A stretch of DNA of 64,000 bases from contig NZ_AP026802.1 in NCBI RefSeq assembly GCF_033095985.1, positions 1,736,001-1,800,000 on the forward strand. The letters are read 5' to 3'. The notes beneath the pieces were generated by a model. That model did not search any database. It was not told the DNA's origin and worked only from the letters and a program-made list of their open reading frames with translations. Below, piece by piece: positions 36,249 through 46,522 of the stretch. Both the position numbers and the translations under genes were made by a program. The stretch is from Xylocopilactobacillus apicola (GTDB taxonomy: Bacteria > Bacillota > Bacilli > Lactobacillales > Lactobacillaceae). Position 1 is the first letter of the stretch; the number at the start of each line of letters is the position of its first letter.

Positions 36249-37185
36249 TCAATTTACGATATTTTTTCTTATATTGATAGCTATTTCTAAAATAATCGCG
36301 ATAAATTTTATCTTCAAGTAAAGGCATTAAGGCCTTTACGCCGCTAAACTTAAATCTCCGCAAATTACCTAGTGCTTCAGAAAAGCCGTTAACCACCCGG
36401 GAAAATTCGGCTTTTTTTTCTGGATTATAACCGTACTTATTCAAGAAGTTTTTATAATCGTCTTCATCAAAGTAGTCAAGAGTCCCTGCTCGAAATTTAG
36501 AACGTAAATATTGAGCCGTCAAAAACATTTGAAATTTATTACTTTGAGTCATCGAGTTTTTCCGAATTCGATATTTTATAAGCTCACTGCTCACTCCGGC
36601 AATTCTCTTTTGATGAGCTGCTAAACGCAACCACAAATCATAATCTTCGGCCGTCGGGTAAGGATGATAACCAAATTCTCGTAACACAGAGCCCCGAAAG
36701 AAAGCAGAGGGATGTACTAAATTACTGCCATAAGGCAACAATTTAGCAATATGCTCGGGCAGCCGCAAAATCGGATCATGTGAACCAATAATTTTCCCCT
36801 CTTCGTCAATAAACGTCGCCGAACTGGTGACTACATCATACTGATGCTCCTCAATTAAATTCAACTCAACAGCTAACCGATCGGAAAAAGAAATATCGTC
36901 TGCGTCCATCCGAGCGATGAACTCTCCTTGAGTTAAGCCGATCGCTTTATTAAGCGAAGGTGCAAGGCCTAGATTCTTTTCATTAACAAAAAATCTAATT
37001 CTTTGATCGACTTCTGCTAACGCATTGATTGTTTTCTTTAATTCAAGATTTTCTGGATTATCCAAAATTATAATCAGCTCAAAATTAGGATAAGTTTGAT
37101 CTAAAATTGAATTAATTGCTTCGTTTAATTCTTCGATTCGTTCATTATATGTGGTCATAATGACCGAAATGAGTTTTTGCTCCAT
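36223..37185 (-). CDS. Glycosyltransferase family 2
   Basis: About 320 residues, GT-A fold: N-terminal SVIMTTYNE, metal-binding DxD as MDADD and the acceptor-region motif AEDYDLWLR. Inverting transfer of a sugar to a cell-surface polysaccharide intermediate is expected. The ATG at 37185 begins one nucleotide after the TAG stop of the polymerase gene, so the two are coupled. A longer open frame upstream overlaps the polymerase and is not the real start. The C-terminal tail runs into the antisense TagA gene. Confidence 0.9.
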   Translation of the reverse strand: MEQKLISVIMTTYNERIEELNEAINSILDQTYPNFELIIILDNPENLELKKTINALAEVDQRIRFFVNEKNLGLAPSLNKAIGLTQGEFIARMDADDISFSDRLAVELNLIEEHQYDVVTSSATFIDEEGKIIGSHDPILRLPEHIAKLLPYGSNLVHPSAFFRGSVLREFGYHPYPTAEDYDLWLRLAAHQKRIAGVSSELIKYRIRKNSMTQSNKFQMFLTAQYLRSKFRAGTLDYFDEDDYKNFLNKYGYNPEKKAEFSRVVNGFSEALGNLRRFKFSGVKALMPLLEDKIYRDYFRNSYQYKKKYRKLITLEQHLA

Positions 37186-37186
37186 G

Positions 37187-38737
37187 CTAGAGGGTCCTAA
37201 GTAAAGGTTTATTTTTGGGGTCTGAATGCTTGAAAAAAACATTCGTTTGACCAACGAAAAATGCTAACAACACTGCTGAAGTCAGAAAATCGAGAATATT
37301 TCCGGCATATACCGAGAACCCGATAATTCCAACAATTGCTAAGGTCATTGACGCATTAAGGAAATTAAAGTAACTCTTAAATTTAAAGAGCAACAGATAA
37401 ATAAATTTTAAAGTCAGAAATACCATTGGTCCGAGGAGAATTAAAACACCAAAGAATCCCATCGAATACCACTGAGAAAGAAAATCACGCTCTAAGTTAA
37501 AGATATTATTCATCCTAGTATAAGTAATGCCAAACCAATTATCTAAGTGATTATTATTAATTTTCTTCACTCGGTCTAGCATCGCTTTTTCTAAATAGCG
37601 ATAATCCATTCTCTTTTTAAGTGGCGCTTTCATTACTTCAGACCAAAACTCGGGGTCAATAATATAAGAATATTTCCCATTAACAAATTCTGGATTTAGT
37701 GAATACTCTTGATAATTCGCCTGAATATAGCGCATCAATGGCGTAATTTTCCCATGAGCTTTATGTTCTAATTCACGCTTAAGAACCTGCTGCTGCTTTA
37801 AAAGAGCTGCTTTATTACTGTTTTTCTCAGTAATTGTCACATCGTTTGTTAGGCTGCGGTTTGACATCGGAGAAAACGGAATGATTGAACCTGCAATCAA
37901 TAAAAGTAAGAAACTAAGCCCTATTGAACTACGATGAAGAGTCTTTTCTTTGCCAAGCGAATAAGTAAAAAGAAAAATTAATAAAGTGCCAAATAAAAGT
38001 GCCAAATAACCTAACATCGCTGTTTTGGTCCCCAGCATTAAACAGCTCAATAGCTGAACAACTGCCAAACTTAAGTTGTTCCATTTGGGCGCTGTAAAAA
38101 TCAAGTAGAGAATAAATGGCACTAAAAGCAGAACAACTCCGGAAATTGAATTAGCATAATAGAAGAAACCTTTAGAAGCAAATCCGTAAAAACTTCCTGG
38201 GTCTCCATTAGTAAACCACTCAAAAATATTGCCGGAAATGAACCCATCGCCATAAGATGCCAGACTTAACTTAATCAAATTGAATAAAACGATACTGCCA
38301 GAAACAATCCAAGCTAATGTTTGGGTAAGCACACTAAACGTCGCAAAACCAAAATCAACATGCGTCGTCAGTAAAATGATAAAGACCGGAATCAGCATCC
38401 GAATTAGGTAAAATGCTTCACCAAAAAGTGAGAAATTGAAATTTGTGGTCGAGAATGAATTGAAATGCCGTGCATTTAACACATGCAAAGCAAAATAAAC
38501 AATACACACACCTAAATAAATCAACACCCACTTTAAGACTTTTCGATCAGGCTTCTCCCGCAAATAAAAAATTGCCAAAACTGCCGTGAAAATAATCCTA
38601 ATAATTGTTGAAATAGCAAAGGGAAAAATTTTCGATAACGGGGGTACATAAAAGAAATAAAAATCTAAAAATGGCTGCAGTAAAATGAAAATTACAAACG
38701 TTTTGCCTAAAAGGCTCATCTTTTTGAAATTGCTCAT
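37187..38737 (-). CDS. O-antigen ligase/polymerase-type membrane protein
   Basis: 516 residues with about eleven membrane helices and a large extracytoplasmic loop of roughly 120 residues in the second half, between helices (after PFSPMSNRSL). That is the layout of Wzy polymerases and WaaL-type ligases of the O-antigen ligase family. It probably polymerises or attaches repeat units of the surface polysaccharide made by the locus. It is coupled at both ends: its start follows the GntR gene stop by 3 nt and its stop precedes the GT2 start by 1 nt. Confidence 0.8.
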   Translation of the reverse strand: MSNFKKMSLLGKTFVIFILLQPFLDFYFFYVPPLSKIFPFAISTIIRIIFTAVLAIFYLREKPDRKVLKWVLIYLGVCIVYFALHVLNARHFNSFSTTNFNFSLFGEAFYLIRMLIPVFIILLTTHVDFGFATFSVLTQTLAWIVSGSIVLFNLIKLSLASYGDGFISGNIFEWFTNGDPGSFYGFASKGFFYYANSISGVVLLLVPFILYLIFTAPKWNNLSLAVVQLLSCLMLGTKTAMLGYLALLFGTLLIFLFTYSLGKEKTLHRSSIGLSFLLLLIAGSIIPFSPMSNRSLTNDVTITEKNSNKAALLKQQQVLKRELEHKAHGKITPLMRYIQANYQEYSLNPEFVNGKYSYIIDPEFWSEVMKAPLKKRMDYRYLEKAMLDRVKKINNNHLDNWFGITYTRMNNIFNLERDFLSQWYSMGFFGVLILLGPMVFLTLKFIYLLLFKFKSYFNFLNASMTLAIVGIIGFSVYAGNILDFLTSAVLLAFFVGQTNVFFKHSDPKNKPLLRTL

Positions 38738-38740
38738 AGA

Positions 38741-39463
38741 TTAAAAAGTGTTTCTCCTCTCTAAGTAAAACTCAAAACGATCACCTGCATATTGAGCAAT
38801 TACTAGTTCGAACGGCTGATCATCATCTAAATATGAAACTTGTTGTAACTTTAAAATTGCAGAAGAATAAGGAATTTCAAGATAGCCCGAAATTTTTTCG
38901 TTGCTAAGTACCGCAGTAACATTCTGCTCCGCTCGCCCAATCCGCTGACCAGTACTTTGTTGCACTGCGCTATAAAGTGAATTTACGATTTCGGATTTTT
39001 TAGCCCCGGCAATAAAATTCAGTGGAACAGCCGCTACTTCAAAGCAAATCGGAATCTCATCGCCAAATCTAATTCTTTCAATCCGCATAATTTTATCGCT
39101 CGCTTTTAGTTGTAAAACTTCTTTTTCCGTATCGTTAGGTACAACTTCAACAAACGAAACCGTCTTGAACGATGGCGTTTTCCCCTGAGCCTTAATGATT
39201 TCTGAGAAACCAGTGACTCCTTCCATTTTCTCCTGAACTTTTTTATTGGCAACAAAAGTCCCTGCTCCCACACGGCGAACCAAAAGACCGTTGCGAACCA
39301 AAAATTGAATTGCCTGACGCAACGTCATGCGAGAAACTTGATATTCTTTTGCTAACGCTCTCTCTGAAGGCAATTTCTGCCCTACATGCCAATCGTTAAC
39401 TTCTATTTTTTTTCTTATATCGTTATAAATGCGGATATACGCTGGTTCACTCATATTATACAT
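38741..39463 (-). CDS. GntR-family transcriptional regulator with UTRA effector domain
   Basis: 240 residues. An N-terminal GntR winged helix ([11 protein letters not shown]...[22 protein letters not shown]) is followed by a UTRA ligand-binding domain (about 85-235). HutC/TreR-type members sense sugar phosphates or amino sugars. It heads the polysaccharide operon, 3 nt before the polymerase gene, so it may tune surface glycan synthesis to a sugar-derived signal, which is inference. ATGs at 39463 and 39454 are both possible, and neither has a clear ribosome binding site. Confidence 0.9.
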   Translation of the reverse strand: MYNMSEPAYIRIYNDIRKKIEVNDWHVGQKLPSERALAKEYQVSRMTLRQAIQFLVRNGLLVRRVGAGTFVANKKVQEKMEGVTGFSEIIKAQGKTPSFKTVSFVEVVPNDTEKEVLQLKASDKIMRIERIRFGDEIPICFEVAAVPLNFIAGAKKSEIVNSLYSAVQQSTGQRIGRAEQNVTAVLSNEKISGYLEIPYSSAILKLQQVSYLDDDQPFELVIAQYAGDRFEFYLERRNTF

Positions 39464-39470
39464 AATTTAT

Positions 39471-39495
39471 AAAAAAAAGCCCCGTGTTCGGAGCT
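39471..39495 (-). terminator. Terminator after tRNA-Tyr
   Basis: Minus strand AGCTCC, loop GAACAC, GGGGCT, then eight T. Confidence 0.8.
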
Positions 39496-39502
39496 AGTGA
39501 AA

Positions 39503-39583
39503 TGGAGGAGAGTGGATTCGAACCACCGAACCCGAAGGAGCGGATTTACAGTCCGCCGCGTTTAGCCACTTCGCTACTCCTCC
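39503..39583 (-). tRNA. tRNA-Tyr (GTA)
   Basis: Minus strand: acceptor GGAGGAG pairs with CTCCTCC, anticodon loop CTGTAAA within GCGGA/TCCGC, a long variable arm (class II, CTCCTTCGGGTTCGG region), T-loop GGTTCGAATCC and discriminator A. No CCA is encoded, so RNase Z and CCA-adding enzyme would mature it. Confidence 0.96.
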
Positions 39584-39710
39584 GATACAGTTAATTATTT
39601 TACAGATTTTAATCGTATTTTGCAAGAGTGTGCTCGTAAAATATTTATGTAATTGACTTTTCTTTTGCCACCAAGCAAGCTACAATATAAGACAATAGAG
39701 GAGGTAGCCT

Positions 39711-39842
39711 ATGGCACTAAAAATTCACCGGGAATTAAATTTGGAGAGTCTTTTCGATCAATTTGCAACTCTCCCTGAAGACGAGAAAAAGAAGGCCAAA
39801 GATCTTAAAAAACAAGATCAAACCTTAGATAAAAAAGACTAA
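39711..39842 (+). CDS. Small charged protein, 43 residues
   Basis: ATG at 39711 with a perfect GAGGAGGT 6 nt upstream. The product begins MALKIHRELNLESLF, then DQFATLPEDEKKK and a Lys/Asp-rich tail, with no membrane segment. The frame is followed at once by a strong hairpin terminator, so it is a complete monocistronic unit. It resembles small conserved Lactobacillales proteins of the SPJ_0845 type by memory only. Function unknown. Confidence 0.75.
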   Translation: MALKIHRELNLESLFDQFATLPEDEKKKAKDLKKQDQTLDKKD

Positions 39843-39851
39843 ATTTGCAAC

Positions 39852-39877
39852 AAAAAAAGGCGCTCTTGCGTCTTTTT
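39852..39877. terminator. Bidirectional terminator between the small gene and engB
   Basis: AAAAAGGCGC, loop TCTT, GCGTCTTTTT: a symmetric A/T-flanked hairpin serving both convergent genes. Confidence 0.85.
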
Positions 39878-39884
39878 CTCTGCC

Positions 39885-40478
39885 TTAAAATCCAATTACT
39901 TCCTTAATCCAAGCATTTAAATTATCAATTCCTGTCTTGGTCACGGTACTCGTCAGTAAATACTCCACCAGCTCAACATTTTGACCAAAATCGGTTTCAA
40001 TTCGACGTTCTAGCTTGCTTAGATCGCTTTTTTTAACTTTATCTGTTTTAGTCACAGCAATCATATGAGGGACCCCGACCCGATTTAGAAATTTCTCAAA
40101 GTCCAAATCAACTTGCTGAGTCGGAATTCTTCCGTCCACCAGCTGAACGATTCCCCGTAAATTCTCAAGATCTTGCACTGTCGTGCGAATCATCTGATCA
40201 ATTTCTTGGCGTCTGGATTTTCCTACTTTTGCATACCCATAACCCGGATAATCGACCAATTGATAACTTTGATCAACTGGCAAGTAGAAATTAATTGTTT
40301 GAGTTTTTCCTGGAGTACTGGAAGTTCTTGCTAAATTTTTGCGATTCAAAAGTGTATTAATTAAACTTGATTTACCGACATTGGAACGACCAAAAAAAGC
40401 AATCCGTGCTAGATTACTTTTCGGAAAATCAACAGCTTTAACGGCACTTGTCACAAATTGTTGGTCTTTATTTGCCAT
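39885..40478 (-). CDS. engB: Ribosome biogenesis GTPase YsxC/EngB
   Basis: 197 residues, TrmE-Era-EngA-EngB-like GTPase: G1 GRSNVGKSSL, G3 DYPGYGYA and G4 TKTDK. Needed for 50S assembly. It is placed directly after clpX with start and stop overlapping by one base, the usual order in Firmicutes (tig, clpX, engB). Confidence 0.97.
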   Translation of the reverse strand: MANKDQQFVTSAVKAVDFPKSNLARIAFFGRSNVGKSSLINTLLNRKNLARTSSTPGKTQTINFYLPVDQSYQLVDYPGYGYAKVGKSRRQEIDQMIRTTVQDLENLRGIVQLVDGRIPTQQVDLDFEKFLNRVGVPHMIAVTKTDKVKKSDLSKLERRIETDFGQNVELVEYLLTSTVTKTGIDNLNAWIKEVIGF

Positions 40479-41713
40479 TACGATGCCTCAGCTGTTTTTA
40501 AAACAATTTTTGGCTTTTGAGCGCCTTCAATCGAAGATTTGGTCACGATAACTTTTTCAACGTTACCTTGACTAGGGACATCATACATAACATCACGCAT
40601 TGATCTTTCAATAATCGACCTTAATCCTCTAGCGCCAGTTTTTCGTTTAATTGCTTCTTCTGCAATGGCCTCTAACGCACCATCAGTGAATTCCAATTCA
40701 ACATCGTCCATTTTCATCAAAGAACGATACTGTTTAACCAAAGCATTTTTTGGCTTAGTCAAAATACTAACTAAATCAGCCGTTGTTAATCTACTTAAAG
40801 TTTGAATGATAGGCAGACGACCGATAAATTCAGGAATTAAACCAAATTTCAGCAAATCTTCAGGAATCACTTGTTGCAAAACTTGATCTTCGCTTAGATC
40901 TTGATTACTAGCTCCAAAGCCGATAACTTTTCGCCCCAGCCGTTCTTTAATGATTGTTTCTAAGCCATCAAAAGCTCCACCAACGATAAAGAGAACATTT
41001 TTTGTATCAATTTGAATCATTTCTTGTTGAGGATGTTTACGCCCACCTTGAGGCGGAACACTAGCCACTGTTCCCTCTAAAATTTTTAAAAGGGCCTGTT
41101 GAACGCCTTCACCTGAAACATCTCTTGTAATAGATACATTTTCGGATTTTCGACCAATTTTATCGATCTCATCGATATAAATTATGCCTCGCTCAGCTAA
41201 ATTAACATCATAATCAGCAGCCTGTAATAATTTTAGCAAAATATTCTCGACATCCTCGCCCACGTAACCTGCTTCGGTTAACGATGTAGCATCAGCAATC
41301 GCAAACGGAACATTCAAAATTTTGGCTAAAGTTTGGGCTAAATAGGTCTTTCCTGAACCTGTTGGTCCAATCAACGCTACATTACTCTTTTGAATCTCAA
41401 CGTCACTTTCATTTTGCTGAGCAATTCTTTTGTAATGATTATAAACCGCCACTGATAAGGATTTTTTTGCTTCATCCTGGCCAACTACATAATCATCTAA
41501 ATAACTATTAATTTCTGCTGGTTTTGGAAAATCCGTCAGCGAAAGCTCATCATCACCCTCGTCGATTTTAATTTGATCGTCAATGATACTTTTTGACAGG
41601 TTAACACATTCGTTACAAATGTAAACTCCTGGTCCCGCAATGATTTTCTCTACCTCATCTTGCGTTTTTCCGCAAAAAGAGCACCTAATAATTCCGTTTT
41701 CTTCGTTGTTCAA
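40478..41713 (-). CDS. clpX: ClpX, ATP-binding subunit of ClpXP protease
   Basis: 411 residues. The N-terminal C4 zinc-binding domain (CSFCG...CNECV) recruits substrates. The AAA+ domain has [18 protein letters not shown] and a RKTGARGLR sensor region. The IGF-type ClpP-docking loop is present (KVIGFGAS). It unfolds proteins and feeds them to ClpP. Downstream of tig with a 36-nt gap. Confidence 0.97.
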   Translation of the reverse strand: MNNEENGIIRCSFCGKTQDEVEKIIAGPGVYICNECVNLSKSIIDDQIKIDEGDDELSLTDFPKPAEINSYLDDYVVGQDEAKKSLSVAVYNHYKRIAQQNESDVEIQKSNVALIGPTGSGKTYLAQTLAKILNVPFAIADATSLTEAGYVGEDVENILLKLLQAADYDVNLAERGIIYIDEIDKIGRKSENVSITRDVSGEGVQQALLKILEGTVASVPPQGGRKHPQQEMIQIDTKNVLFIVGGAFDGLETIIKERLGRKVIGFGASNQDLSEDQVLQQVIPEDLLKFGLIPEFIGRLPIIQTLSRLTTADLVSILTKPKNALVKQYRSLMKMDDVELEFTDGALEAIAEEAIKRKTGARGLRSIIERSMRDVMYDVPSQGNVEKVIVTKSSIEGAQKPKIVLKTAEAS

Positions 41714-41749
41714 TCATTAACCTCAAATTTCATAACTCTTTGATTGGGT

Positions 41750-43048
41750 CTATTTTTTGTCTTTACCTTCAACTTCTTTTGCAGAGTCAACAATGATATC
41801 AATTGCTTGTTTGATTCCAATATCATGAATCAGCATGTCGTCGCTTAAAGTTTGACGAACTCGCTCAGGTTCCATCTTGTATTCTTCAGCCAATTCTTTG
41901 ATTTCTTCATCAATATCTTCTTGCGAAGGCTTGATATTTTCTGCTTTAACAACTGCTTCAAGAACTAAATTAGTCAAAACATTATCTTTAGCTTCTTCTT
42001 CGTATTGTTTACGCAAATCCTCTGTCGTAGTACCTGTAACTTGCTGATACATTGGCATACTGAAACCACGAGTTTGTAATGCTGCATTAAAGCGAGTTAG
42101 TTGTTGATCCACTTCTTTTTCAATCATTACTGGTGGAATTTCTTCAATTTCACTTGTTTCAAGAACTTGCTGAATTGCATTGTTCTGCATATCGCGATCA
42201 GCGTTATCGTTCTTCTCTTCTTCAAGTATTGAACGAATCTTATCTTTTAATTCAGTCAAATTCTCAACGCCAAGATCTAAATCTTTGGCAAAGTCATCGT
42301 CAAGTTCAGGCAATTCTTTAGCTTTAACTTCATGAATTTTAACAGCGAAATGAGCTTCTTTGCCAGCCAAATCCTTCGCTTGATAATCTTCAGGGAAAGT
42401 AACTTTAACGTCAACATCATCATCAGCTTTATGACCAACTAATTGATCTTCGAATCCTGGAATAAAACTATTTGAGCCCAATACCAAAGAATAATTCTTT
42501 GCAGAACCACCATCAAATTCTTCGCCATCAATCGTGCCGACATAATCGATTACAACAGTATCTCCATCTTCAGCTGCACCGTCTTTAATTGCCAATTCTG
42601 CTTCTTGTTCACGGCGTCTTTGAATTTCTTTATCAACATCTTCGTCAGTTACTGTACGGTCAATTTTCTCAACTTCGACACCTTTATACTTGCCAAGTTT
42701 AACTTCTGGTTTAACTGTCACTTTAGCTTCAAGAACCCAATCTTCGTCCGGATTCATCTTATCAATTGTCAAATCAGGATTGCTTACTGGTTCAATCCCA
42801 ACTTCTTTAAAAGCTTTCTCAAAAGATTTTGGAAATACAACTTCTAAAGCATCTTGATAAAGACTCTCATCACCGTAAAATTGACGGTAAACAGTCCGAT
42901 TTACTTTACCTTTACGAAATCCTGGTAATTGCACTCGATTTTTAATTCTATTAAAAGCCTGATCAACGGCTTTCGAAACTTCTTCTTTATCTATTGAGAA
43001 CTTTAATGTTCCTTCGTTAGTTCCCGTTTTTTCCCATACTGGTTTCAT
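41750..43048 (-). CDS. tig: Trigger factor
   Basis: 432 residues. The N-terminal ribosome-binding domain carries the GFRKGKV signature, which docks at the tunnel exit. A middle FKBP-type peptidyl-prolyl isomerase domain (about 160-245, GDTVVIDYVGTIDGEEFDGG) and a long helical C-terminal chaperone domain follow. AGGAAATTA precedes the ATG. Confidence 0.97.
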   Translation of the reverse strand: MKPVWEKTGTNEGTLKFSIDKEEVSKAVDQAFNRIKNRVQLPGFRKGKVNRTVYRQFYGDESLYQDALEVVFPKSFEKAFKEVGIEPVSNPDLTIDKMNPDEDWVLEAKVTVKPEVKLGKYKGVEVEKIDRTVTDEDVDKEIQRRREQEAELAIKDGAAEDGDTVVIDYVGTIDGEEFDGGSAKNYSLVLGSNSFIPGFEDQLVGHKADDDVDVKVTFPEDYQAKDLAGKEAHFAVKIHEVKAKELPELDDDFAKDLDLGVENLTELKDKIRSILEEEKNDNADRDMQNNAIQQVLETSEIEEIPPVMIEKEVDQQLTRFNAALQTRGFSMPMYQQVTGTTTEDLRKQYEEEAKDNVLTNLVLEAVVKAENIKPSQEDIDEEIKELAEEYKMEPERVRQTLSDDMLIHDIGIKQAIDIIVDSAKEVEGKDKK

Positions 43049-43124
43049 TAATTTCCTCCATGATTTAAGTCATCACATAGAACTATATTATAGCAGACCT
43101 AGTTTGTAAATCTATTCAATTCTC

Positions 43125-43157
43125 AAAAAAAAAGAGGACTCTATTTAAAAGAGTCCC
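43125..43157 (-). terminator. tuf terminator
   Basis: Minus strand GGACTCT, loop TTTAAAT, AGAGTCC, then C and nine T. Confidence 0.9.
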
Positions 43158-43185
43158 CATTTGAATTCAATAAATTAAAATTCAA

Positions 43186-44376
43186 TTAGTCAAGAATTTC
43201 TGTTACCTGTCCAGCACCAACGGTCTTACCGCCTTCACGAACAGTAAACTTAGTTCCCTTTTCAATAGCAACTGGTGAGATCAATTCAACATCAAATGCA
43301 ACGTTATCACCAGGCATAACCATCTCAACTCCGTCAGGAAGTTCAATTGTTCCAGTAACATCAGTAGTATGGAAGTAGAACTGAGGACGATAGTTTGAGA
43401 AGAATGGAGTATGACGTCCACCTTCGTCTTTAGAAAGAATGTAGACCTGACCACGGAACTTCTTGTGAGTACTGATTGAACCTGGCTTAGCTAAAACTTG
43501 TCCACGTTCGATCTGATCATGGTTAATACCACGAAGTAAGATACCAACGTTATCTCCAGCTTCACCAGTATCAAGTGTCTTATGGAACATTTCAACACCA
43601 GTAACTGTTGATTTCAAAATATCAGGTTTCAAACCGATGATTTCAACTTCGTCACCAACTGTAACTGTACCACGATCAACACGACCAGAAGCAACAGTTC
43701 CACGACCAGTAATTGTGAAGACATCTTCTACTGGCATCAAGAATGGCTTGTCAGTATCACGTTCTGGAGTTGGGATGTATTCATCAACCGTATCCATCAA
43801 TTCTTCGATAACTTTTTCGTATTCAGCATCGCCTTCAAGAGCTTTCAATGCTGAGCCACGAAGTACTGGCAAATCATCTCCAGGGAAACCATATTCGCTT
43901 AATAATTCACGAACTTCCATTTCAACAAGGTCAACTAATTCAGGATCATCAACTAAATCAATCTTGTTAATGAAAACGATGATGTATTCAACACCAACCT
44001 GACGAGCAAGCAAGATATGTTCACGAGTCTGAGGCATTGGACCATCAGTTGCTGCAACTACCAAGATTGCACCGTCCATCTGAGCGGCACCAGTGATCAT
44101 GTTCTTGATGTAATCTGCATGTCCTGGGGCATCCATATGAGCATAGTGACGTTTGTCTGTCTCATATTCGATGTGAGCAGTGTTGATTGTAATTCCACGT
44201 TCTTTTTCTTCAGGAGCAGCATCGATTCCTGCGTAATCAAGTTCTTTAGCTAGACCTTTCTTTGAAAGTACGTGAGTGATAGCAGCAGTTAATGTTGTCT
44301 TACCATGGTCAACGTGACCAATAGTACCAATGTTAACGTGCGGCTTAGTTCTTTCGTAATGTTCTTTTTCAGCCAT
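43186..44376 (-). CDS. tuf: Elongation factor Tu
   Basis: 396 residues, full length: [21 protein letters not shown] and the usual domains II and III. It delivers aminoacyl-tRNA to the ribosome. It is monocistronic here, with its own consensus promoter and strong terminator, rather than in the str operon. AGGAGG lies 11 nt from the ATG, and the sequence between them (CCATTTTTAAATGG) is an inverted repeat that includes the start codon. Confidence 0.98.
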   Translation of the reverse strand: MAEKEHYERTKPHVNIGTIGHVDHGKTTLTAAITHVLSKKGLAKELDYAGIDAAPEEKERGITINTAHIEYETDKRHYAHMDAPGHADYIKNMITGAAQMDGAILVVAATDGPMPQTREHILLARQVGVEYIIVFINKIDLVDDPELVDLVEMEVRELLSEYGFPGDDLPVLRGSALKALEGDAEYEKVIEELMDTVDEYIPTPERDTDKPFLMPVEDVFTITGRGTVASGRVDRGTVTVGDEVEIIGLKPDILKSTVTGVEMFHKTLDTGEAGDNVGILLRGINHDQIERGQVLAKPGSISTHKKFRGQVYILSKDEGGRHTPFFSNYRPQFYFHTTDVTGTIELPDGVEMVMPGDNVAFDVELISPVAIEKGTKFTVREGGKTVGAGQVTEILD

Positions 44377-44458
44377 TTAAAAATGGACCTCCTAGATTTT
44401 CTTAAATAATAATTATCGTTATTTAGCAGTAAATTGCTTGGAAGCGTTCCGAGTATAT

Positions 44459-44487
44459 ATTATACCGACTAAATCAATCTTTGTAAA
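44459..44487 (-). promoter_or_regulatory. tuf promoter
   Basis: Minus strand TTTACA (44482-44487), 17 nt, TATAAT (44459-44464). Transcription would begin about 75 nt upstream of the start codon. Confidence 0.85.
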
Positions 44488-44506
44488 CACATATCGCTTG
44501 TTAGAT

Positions 44507-46192
44507 TTACTGACGATTTGACTTATTTTGATTTACTTCCATGATTACCGGCAAAATTACCGGGTGCCGTTTGGTCTGATCAAACAAGAATTTACTTAAA
44601 TCATCACGCACATCTTGCTTAATTTCTGACCAATCAAAATCATCTTTTTGCAAATATTCTAAAACCGATTTTTTAATAATTTCTTTACTATCGTTTAACA
44701 ATTCTTGGTTTGTTTTATTATAAACAAATCCCTTTGCAACGATTTTCGGAGTTGAAATGATTTTGCGATTTCTCCGATCAATTGTTACCGTTGAAACAAA
44801 AACTCCATCCTCTGAAAGCATCTTACGATCTCTTAAAACGATGCTGCCAATATCTCCTACCCCGATTCCGTCAATCATCACATCGCCAGCAGGAACAGAT
44901 TTGGCTTGGTGCATGGCGCCTTTTTTGATTTCTAAAACATCTCCAATATCACTAATGAATACATTTTTGCTTGAAATCCCTGCTTCTTCAGCAATCTCTT
45001 GATGAGCAGCAAGCTGGCGATATTCTCCTTGAATTGGAACCAAATATTTAGGATGAATCAACTTAATCAACATTTGTAAATCATGACGACTAGCATGACC
45101 AGTTGCATTAATATCATCATTTAAAGTTTTGACCTCACCACCTGCGCGGTAAATCAAATCTTTTGTTTTGGCCATTGCCGTCTCCATTGCGTATGAAGGA
45201 GAAGTGGTAATCATAATCAAATCTCCTGGCCTAATTCGAACATTCTTATAGCGGCCAATTGCCATACGCTGCAACGACTTCATTGGTTCACCCATTTTGC
45301 CAGTTTCCAAAATGACCAGCTGATCATCTGGATAATTCTTCAAATCCTTTAACGGAATCAGCAAACCTTCTGAAAGTTTTAAATACTTCAATTTCATCGC
45401 CGTGCGGACGATTTTTTCCAAATCCCGACCCGAAATTGCCAGCTTTCGATTGCTATACTCCGCCGCATTAATAATCTGTTGAATTCGTACAATATTGGAT
45501 GCCACCGATGCGGCAATAATTCGACCCGGATGATACTTGAAGGTCTCATTGATGTAGGAAGTAACTTCTTGATCTGTGTTATAAGAAAGCATTGATTCGG
45601 CATTTGAAGAATCGCTTAAAAGAGCAACCACATTTTCTTCACCAATCCGAGCCAGCCGATTTAAATTGGTTTCATATGGTCCGGTTTGTGAAAAATCAAA
45701 TTTAAAATCTCCCGTGTAAACAATCTTACCTTCTGAAGTGTTAAGGACAATTCCTAAACTATCAGGAATTGTATGAGTCGTCTTAAAAAACGAAATTGTC
45801 ACCTTTTCAAAGTCGATCTCAGAGTTTTCATCAATAACATTAAAGTTATACTTATTCTTCATCTTGGTATCGATAATATTATTCTTAACCAACGAGATCG
45901 TCAGTTTGCTGCCAAAAATCGGAATATTATATCCTTTATGCAAAAAATAAGGCAATGCGCCAATTGCATCAGCATGTCCGTGAGTCAGAAAAACTCCTGC
46001 AATACGATCAATATTCTCTTCCAGATAAGTAAAATCTGGCACTACCACATCAATTCCTAACATTTCGTTTTCGGGGTATTTAAGGCCAAAGTCCAGCACA
46101 AAAATCTCCCCGTCGGCATCAACTGCGTAAATGTTTTTACCATTTTCTCGCACGCCGCCAAGTGAAATAATTTTCACATTTCCCAAATACAA
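44507..46192 (-). CDS. rnjA: Ribonuclease J
   Basis: 561 residues, metallo-beta-lactamase/beta-CASP ribonuclease: zinc motif THGHADAIGALPY, beta-CASP region and the C-terminal GxGVGDIGSIVLRDR segment. It performs endo- and 5'-exonucleolytic mRNA decay and rRNA maturation. In lactobacilli the rnj copy next to rpsO is usually RNase J1/J2. With only one copy visible, the exact paralogue cannot be settled. It lies 60 nt downstream of rpsO. Confidence 0.94.
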   Translation of the reverse strand: MYLGNVKIISLGGVRENGKNIYAVDADGEIFVLDFGLKYPENEMLGIDVVVPDFTYLEENIDRIAGVFLTHGHADAIGALPYFLHKGYNIPIFGSKLTISLVKNNIIDTKMKNKYNFNVIDENSEIDFEKVTISFFKTTHTIPDSLGIVLNTSEGKIVYTGDFKFDFSQTGPYETNLNRLARIGEENVVALLSDSSNAESMLSYNTDQEVTSYINETFKYHPGRIIAASVASNIVRIQQIINAAEYSNRKLAISGRDLEKIVRTAMKLKYLKLSEGLLIPLKDLKNYPDDQLVILETGKMGEPMKSLQRMAIGRYKNVRIRPGDLIMITTSPSYAMETAMAKTKDLIYRAGGEVKTLNDDINATGHASRHDLQMLIKLIHPKYLVPIQGEYRQLAAHQEIAEEAGISSKNVFISDIGDVLEIKKGAMHQAKSVPAGDVMIDGIGVGDIGSIVLRDRKMLSEDGVFVSTVTIDRRNRKIISTPKIVAKGFVYNKTNQELLNDSKEIIKKSVLEYLQKDDFDWSEIKQDVRDDLSKFLFDQTKRHPVILPVIMEVNQNKSNRQ

Positions 46193-46252
46193 ATCACCTC
46201 TTTTTCTTTCATTTTTTTACTAAAAAACCTGCAATTATGCAGGCCATTAACT

Positions 46253-46522
46253 CTATCTTCTTAATCCTAATGAACTAATTAGCTTCCGATAACGGTCAAG
46301 ATCATTTTCTCTTAGATATCTGAGCAAATTACGACGATGACCAATTTTCTTCATCTGACCCACATAAGAATGGTGATCCTTCTTATGCTTTGTTAAATGC
46401 TCATTTAATACATTAATTTCTTCAGTCAAGAGAGCAACTTGGACCTCAGCTGACCCAGTATCACCCTCGCTGCGTCCGTATTTTTTAATAATTTCGCTCT
46501 TTCGTTCTTTTGAAATAGCCAT
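46253..46522 (-). CDS. rpsO: 30S ribosomal protein uS15
   Basis: 89 residues, standard length. Contains [14 protein letters not shown] and [21 protein letters not shown], the rRNA-binding elements. The leader upstream (46523-46600) includes short inverted repeats, consistent with autoregulation seen for this gene in other bacteria. Confidence 0.98.
   Translation of the reverse strand: MAISKERKSEIIKKYGRSEGDTGSAEVQVALLTEEINVLNEHLTKHKKDHHSYVGQMKKIGHRRNLLRYLRENDLDRYRKLISSLGLRR

Noticed and set aside
37186-37254. N-terminal extension of the GT2 gene up to 37254
   Set aside because: It overlaps the polymerase coding sequence, and the ATG at 37185 gives the normal SVIMTTYNE start in coupling distance.
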